From Acidobacteriota bacterium (GTDB taxonomy: Bacteria > Acidobacteriota > Terriglobia > Terriglobales > Acidobacteriaceae), in assembly GCA_021846065.1 (NCBI GenBank), contig JAJZCP010000047.1:1-8954 (forward strand): 8,954 nucleotides of DNA, written 5' to 3'. Positions 6,737-8,954 of the stretch are shown in pieces (within the stretch, counting starts at the first letter, position 1; each line of letters starts with the position of its first letter). The notes under the pieces are model-generated. The model made no database searches. It saw only the letters and a program-made list of their open reading frames with translations, and was not told the origin of the DNA. The translations under genes and the position numbers were made by a program.

Positions 6737-6764
6737 GTCATGGGCGGCTGCGGCCGCCCATGAC
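6737..6764 (+). terminator. Perfect 12-bp hairpin after the four-gene run, probable terminator
   Basis: GTCATGGGCGGC (6737-6748) and GCCGCCCATGAC (6753-6764) pair perfectly around the loop TGCG. The hairpin lies 67 bases after the bamD-like stop and is followed by TGTTTGGCTGT, which is only modestly T-rich. A factor-independent terminator for the upstream genes is the likeliest role. The rest of the 185-base gap before valS (6671-6855) shows no gene; a weak -10-like TATATT at 6826-6831 might serve valS. Confidence 0.5.
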
Positions 6765-6855
6765 TGTTTGGCTGTACCGCCGGCCGGGCGCAGTACGGGC
6801 TATGCTATCGTGAATTTTGGCGGCATATATTCGGCCCCAACCCCTTTGGAAACCC

Positions 6856-8727
6856 ATGCCGCGCGAACTTCCGAAAGCTTATCACCCAACCGAAACCGAA
6901 GATAAGTGGGCAGAATTCTGGGTGAACCAGAATTTGTTCGCTGTTCCCACACCCTCGCCAGACGATGCGCCCGCCTCGCCCTTCACGATGCTGCTGCCTC
7001 CGCCGAACGTAACTGGCCGGTTGCACATTGGCCACATGCTCAACCAGACGGAGATGGACATTCTGACGCGCTGGCACCGCATGTGTGGTGATCGCGCGTT
7101 GTGGGTGCCGGGAACGGACCATGCCGGAATCGCCACGCAGATGATGGTGGAACGCCGGCTGACAGCGGAAGGCATCTCGCGCCACCAGCTGGGCCGCGAG
7201 GCCTTTGTCGATCGCGTATGGGAGTGGAAGCGCGAGTACGGCGGCGCCATTCTGGCGCAGATGAAGAGGCTGGGAGCGAGCGTCGACTGGTCGCGCGAAT
7301 ATTTCACGATGGATGAACGGCTGTCGCGCGCTGTGCGCGAGGCGTTTGTCCGCCTATATGAAGAAGGGCTGATCTACCGCGGCGATTACATCGTCAACTG
7401 GTGTCCGGGCTGCCTGACTGCCATCAGCGACCTTGAAGTGGAGCACGAGGAGCAGCAGGGAAAACTTTACGAGATTCGCTATCCGCTGGCGGACGGCGAT
7501 GGAAGCCTGACGATTGCGACAACGCGGCCGGAAACGATGGCGGGCGACGTCGCCGTGGTCGTCAATCCGGGCGATGCGCGTTATCGCGCCCTTGTTGGAA
7601 AAATGCTGCGGCTGCCGCTGTTCGGGCGGGAGATTCCTCTGCTCGCCGACGAATGGGCGGACCCGGCATTTGGCACAGGAGCCGTGAAGGTTACACCGGC
7701 ACACGATGCGAACGACTACGCCATCGGGCAGCGGCACGCGCTCGAACCCCTTACGGTGATGGATGAGCAGGGGCGCATGAACCAAGCCGCGGGCTCCTAC
7801 GCTGGACTGGATCGCTTTGACGCGCGCAAGCGCATTGTTGCGGACCTGGAAGCGCAGGGATTTCTGGTGGCTGCGCGTGACCACACGAATGCGGTGGGGA
7901 AGTGTTCGCGCTGCAAATCGGTCGTTGAGCCGCGGCTCTCCACGCAATGGTTCGTTCAAATCCAGCCGCTGGCCGACAAGGCGATTGAGGCGGTGGAGAG
8001 CGGCGCCATTCGCTTTACCCCGGACCAGTACCGCAAGGTGTATTTCGAGTGGATGCGCAACATTCGCGACTGGTGCGTCTCCCGCCAGCTCTGGTGGGGG
8101 CATCGGATTCCCGCGTGGTATTGCGATGCGTGCGGGCAGGTGATGGTGGCGCGCGAAACGCCGGCTGCGTGCACCAAGTGCGCCGGCACACAACTGCGGC
8201 AGGAGACCGATGTGCTGGACACCTGGTTCTCCTCGGGCCTGCTGCCATTCACGGTCTTCGGCTGGCCAGAGCAGACCGTAGACCTGGCTGCGTTTTATCC
8301 CACGCAACTGCTGGTGACGGCGTTCGACATTCTGTTTTTCTGGGTCGCCCGCATGATCATGCTGGGCTGCCACTTTATGCTGCAGGCGCCATTACCGGAT
8401 GGCAGTCCGCGCCCGCTGAAAGATGCTGTTCCGTTCCGCGAGGTCTACATCCACGCCCTGGTGCGGGATGCGGAGCGCCAGAAGATGTCGAAGACCAAAG
8501 GAAACGTCATCGACCCGATCGAGCTGACCAGCCAGTATGGAACGGATGCGGTGCGGTTCACGCTGGCGTCGATGGCTTCGCCTGGAACTGATATCGCGTT
8601 CAGTGAAGCGCGCACGGAAGGCAACCGTGCGTTTGCGAACAAGATCTGGAACGCGGCGCGCTTTATCTTTCTGCAGCGCCTCTGCCGCTGCCACGTTTGG
8701 CTCGCCCTCGGCAAACACCAGCCGTAG
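6856..8727 (+). CDS. valS: Valyl-tRNA synthetase, N-terminal two-thirds, broken at base 8673
   Basis: Class I aminoacyl-tRNA synthetase that charges tRNA-Val and edits mischarged threonine; cytosolic. Visible: PPPNVTGRLHIGH (48-60) with HIGH at 57-60; the CP1 editing domain with TTRPETMAGD (222-231) and GTGAVKVTPAHDANDY (273-288); zinc-type cysteine pairs CPGC (183-186), CSRC (350-353), CDAC (423-426) and CTKC (439-442); DTWFSSGLLPF; and KMSKTKGNVIDP, with the KMSKS-type loop at 543-547. ATG 6856 is chosen because MPRELPKAYHPTETEDKW is a normal family N-terminus; a TTG at 6817 would add 13 unmatched residues. GGA at 6848-6850 is a weak ribosome site. Homology ends at NAARFIFL (residue 606, base 8673). 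The last 17 residues before the stop (8725-8727) are unrelated, because the DNA there is the reverse complement of the next part of valS. The normal protein is near 900 residues. Either a pseudogene or a gene damaged by assembly. Confidence 0.93.
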   Translation: MPRELPKAYHPTETEDKWAEFWVNQNLFAVPTPSPDDAPASPFTMLLPPPNVTGRLHIGHMLNQTEMDILTRWHRMCGDRALWVPGTDHAGIATQMMVERRLTAEGISRHQLGREAFVDRVWEWKREYGGAILAQMKRLGASVDWSREYFTMDERLSRAVREAFVRLYEEGLIYRGDYIVNWCPGCLTAISDLEVEHEEQQGKLYEIRYPLADGDGSLTIATTRPETMAGDVAVVVNPGDARYRALVGKMLRLPLFGREIPLLADEWADPAFGTGAVKVTPAHDANDYAIGQRHALEPLTVMDEQGRMNQAAGSYAGLDRFDARKRIVADLEAQGFLVAARDHTNAVGKCSRCKSVVEPRLSTQWFVQIQPLADKAIEAVESGAIRFTPDQYRKVYFEWMRNIRDWCVSRQLWWGHRIPAWYCDACGQVMVARETPAACTKCAGTQLRQETDVLDTWFSSGLLPFTVFGWPEQTVDLAAFYPTQLLVTAFDILFFWVARMIMLGCHFMLQAPLPDGSPRPLKDAVPFREVYIHALVRDAERQKMSKTKGNVIDPIELTSQYGTDAVRFTLASMASPGTDIAFSEARTEGNRAFANKIWNAARFIFLQRLCRCHVWLALGKHQP

Positions 8728-8954
8728 TTTTACGATCTCCAGATACCAATCGCAGAACTCGCCCCAGAAAAACTGATAGACGGCCTGCGCCGCATCGTCG
8801 AAGCGATAGGCGGCAAGCGCGCGGTTCACCGCGGCTGCGCAGCGATGGAGTCTGGAGGCAATCCAGCGCGCTTCGATGGCCTGCCGAGCCCAGTCAATCT
8901 GCGCTTCCTTCGCCGGCGGCGCCACTGCAACGCCCGCCTGTCGCGCACGGTCCA
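8674..8954 (-). pseudogene. valS: Inverted fragment of valS (start of anticodon-binding domain)
   Basis: Read on the minus strand from 8952 there are 93 open codons that are unmistakably valyl-tRNA synthetase: DRARQAGVAVAPP, then EARWIASRLHRCAAAVN, AYRFDDAAQAVYQFFWGEFC and DWYLEIVKLRL. In normal enzymes this follows directly after the NAARFIFL block, where the plus-strand valS breaks at 8673. The two pieces therefore belong to one gene, with this piece flipped. It has no start of its own and begins at the window edge. The frame stays open on the minus strand past 8674, but there it is only the antisense of plus-strand valS. The remaining C-terminal part of the enzyme (about 180-200 residues) is not in the window. 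Confidence 0.88.

Noticed and set aside
6817..6855. TTG at 6817 as the valS start
   Set aside because: It would add 13 residues with no family match. ATG 6856 gives a standard N-terminus.
7354..8373. 339-codon minus-strand open frame inside valS
   Set aside because: Shadow of strongly conserved valyl-tRNA synthetase coding sequence on the plus strand.
8392..8925. One continuous 177-codon minus-strand gene at the right edge
   Set aside because: Only the part from 8925 to 8674 is real valS sequence; 8673 to 8392 is the antisense of plus-strand valS. The open frame is a by-product of the inversion joint.

Overview
The window is GC-rich, densely coded bacterial DNA. The gene content (a BamD-type outer-membrane assembly protein, so a diderm envelope; a secreted GH38-like glycosidase with a polysaccharide-lyase-like module; the order rpe - bamD - valS) and the style of the proteins suggest an Acidobacteriota genome, probably class Terriglobia. 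That assignment is inference from protein character and was not tested by a search.

Layout. Bases 1-1145 (minus strand) hold the 5' part of a large exported GH38-like glycosidase that runs off the left edge. Its true reading frame is open to the window edge and starts at a GTG. A 78-base divergent spacer (1146-1223) follows; it carries an inverted repeat that would pair with the glycosidase Shine-Dalgarno sequence, and a possible -10 box placed for a leaderless start of the next gene. From 1224 to 6670 four plus-strand genes are packed head to tail: a UvrC-like protein without the C-terminal nuclease domain, a GT-C type membrane glycosyltransferase (ATGA overlap), ribulose-phosphate 3-epimerase rpe (15 bases on, same frame), and a BamD-like TPR protein (no gap, with its ribosome site inside rpe). 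A 185-base gap with a perfect 12-bp hairpin then precedes valS (valyl-tRNA synthetase) at 6856.

The most striking structural point is at the right edge. valS reads normally to residue 606 (base 8673), then breaks. The next part of the same protein, the start of the anticodon-binding domain, lies on the opposite strand from 8954 back to 8674. The window ends where that inverted block would rejoin the normal sequence. This is either a small inversion in valS or, more likely, a fold-back (palindromic) chimera at a contig end.

How the genes work together: the tight four-gene run is probably one transcript mixing a DNA-repair-like protein, envelope functions (glycosyltransferase, BamD) and central carbon metabolism (Rpe). 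No mobile element, CRISPR array, tRNA or rRNA was seen. The best candidate for undescribed biology is the UvrC-like protein. It keeps the four-cysteine cluster and the UvrB-binding motif, but its GIY-YIG site looks degenerate and the second nuclease domain is absent.
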